The notes beneath the pieces are model-generated. The model did not search any database, was not told the origin of the DNA, and saw only the letters and a list, made by a program, of their open reading frames with translations. From Emmonsiellopsis sp. PD_33 (taxonomy: Eukaryota; Ascomycota; Eurotiomycetes; Onygenales; Ajellomycetaceae), in contig JANTQF010000495.1 in assembly GCA_032988165.1 (NCBI GenBank), positions 1-19,900 of the forward strand: 19,900 nt of DNA. Direction: 5' to 3'. The translations under genes and the position numbers were made by a program. Positions 19,187-19,900 of the stretch are shown piece by piece (the stretch's first letter is position 1; every line of letters begins with the position of its first letter).

Positions 19187-19762
19187 ATGGCAACCCCCGT
19201 AGCCCAAAAGCGGCTATTCCACGAATACAAGCTCCTCTCCACCAACCCGCCCGACGGCATAACCGCCGGCCCCGTGTCCGAAGACGACATGTTCCTCTGG
19301 GAAGCGCTAATCCAGGGACCAGAGGGGACGCCCTTTGAAGGCGGCGTGTTCGCCGCCGAACTCAAGTTTCCCAAGGATTACCCGCTCAGTCCGCCGACGA
19401 TGAGGTTTCTGGGCGGGGGCGTGTGGCATCCGAATGGTTAGTTTTTATCCTGTCTGTCTGCCGCAATTATTTATTCATTCCCCGCTGACGTTGATAATAT
19501 ATTGCCAGTCTACCCCAACGGCACAGTCTGCATCTCCATCCTGCATCCGCCGGGCGACGACCCGAATCACTACGAGCATGCGTCGGAGCGGTGGAGTCCC
19601 ATCCAGAGCGTGGAGAAGATCCTTATTAGTGTGATGAGCATGCTTGCTGAGCCGAATGATGAGAGTCCGGCGAATGTGGAGGCGGCGAAAATGTGGAGGG
19701 ATAGGAGGGGGGAGTATGAGGGAAGGGTTAGGGAGGAGGTTAGGAGGGGGTTGGGGTTGTAG
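19187..19762 (+). CDS. UBC7: Ubiquitin-conjugating enzyme E2, Ubc7/UBE2G2 type
   Basis: Two exons, 19187-19436 and 19509-19762, give 167 residues (yeast Ubc7 has 165). The 72-nt intron (GTTAGT donor, TGCCAG acceptor) splits the HPN motif from its continuation, VWHPN-VYPNGTVCIS, with catalytic Cys91. The UBC fold is visible as RLFHEYKLLSTNPPDGI, FLWEALIQGPEGTPFEGG, FPKDYPLSPPTMRF, then LHPPGDDPNHYEHASERWSP, the acidic loop insertion specific to Ubc7 and Cdc34-type enzymes, followed by SVEKILISVMSMLAEPNDES. The enzyme transfers ubiquitin, with Cue1 and RING ligases such as Hrd1 and Doa10, to ER-associated degradation substrates on the cytosolic face of the ER. The ATG has a good context (ACACCATGG) after a C/A-rich leader. 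Confidence 0.96.
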
Positions 19763-19900
19763 TCTTTTTTGCCCCTCAGTGCAGTGAGTTGGAACTGGAG
19801 GAACAGCCTGTCAGATTGATTGTAATTAGGAGCCTCTAGGAGTAGAAGATAAAAGCTCCCTAATCTCTCTTGAATTGACTGCCCTAGGAATTATTCAGAA
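19763..19900. other. UBC7 3' flank
   Basis: Non-coding sequence after the UBC7 stop to the window edge; no terminator or further gene is visible. Confidence 0.6.

Noticed and set aside
19719..19758. GGGTTAGGG-like G-rich stretch resembling telomere repeat
   Set aside because: It lies inside the UBC7 coding end, where it encodes the Arg/Glu/Gly-rich C-terminus; irregular spacing and no array, so coincidence.

Overview
The window is nuclear DNA of a filamentous ascomycete, most likely an Aspergillus or close Eurotiales relative. Protein-coding genes carry short (about 50-120 nt) spliceosomal introns with GTAAGT/GTATGT-type donors and CTAA(C/T) branch points. The conserved genes (Ade13, mitochondrial bL27, LCL2, a scramblase, Ubc7) look like their filamentous-fungal versions. 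No bacterial operon, tRNA, rRNA or CRISPR is visible.

Left arm (1-6.6 kb), mostly ordinary genes: a C-rich low-complexity tract next to a tight inverted repeat (1-174); a small secreted six-cysteine protein resembling the BAS2 type on the minus strand (667-1036); an intergenic stretch; adenylosuccinate lyase with nine exons (2475-4520); mitochondrial ribosomal protein bL27m on the minus strand (5076-5864); and, divergent from it across a 300-nt promoter carrying two TCACGTG boxes, the ER protein LCL2 (6165-6594).

Centre (about 7.1-14.2 kb), a graveyard of decayed sequence with no intact gene that I can support: an unrecognised broken gene with a promoter-like pyrimidine tract (7.3-8.5 kb), a fragment of a Ty3/gypsy integrase (8.7-8.9 kb), and two neighbouring, divergent, frameshifted relics of GIY-YIG nuclease-like genes (11.4-12.5 kb and 12.75-14.2 kb). 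The second is followed by a GATA-like Cys4 zinc-finger motif and a weaker partial copy of it, and its GIY motif lies in a 140-bp tandem duplication. This is the most interesting part of the window.

Right arm (14.2-19.9 kb): an AT-rich, gene-poor stretch; a second small six-cysteine secreted protein, best explained with a 21-nt first exon (15514-16028); a mitochondrial-type phospholipid scramblase homologue (Aim25 family) with a Gly-Ala repeat tail (16791-18624); and the ERAD ubiquitin-conjugating enzyme Ubc7 (19187-19762).

The genes do not form one pathway. Ade13 belongs to purine synthesis, MRP7 and the scramblase to mitochondria, LCL2 and Ubc7 to ER function and ERAD, and the two small cysteine-rich proteins are exported. 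All exon coordinates come from reading frame, splice consensus and family knowledge, with no transcript data.
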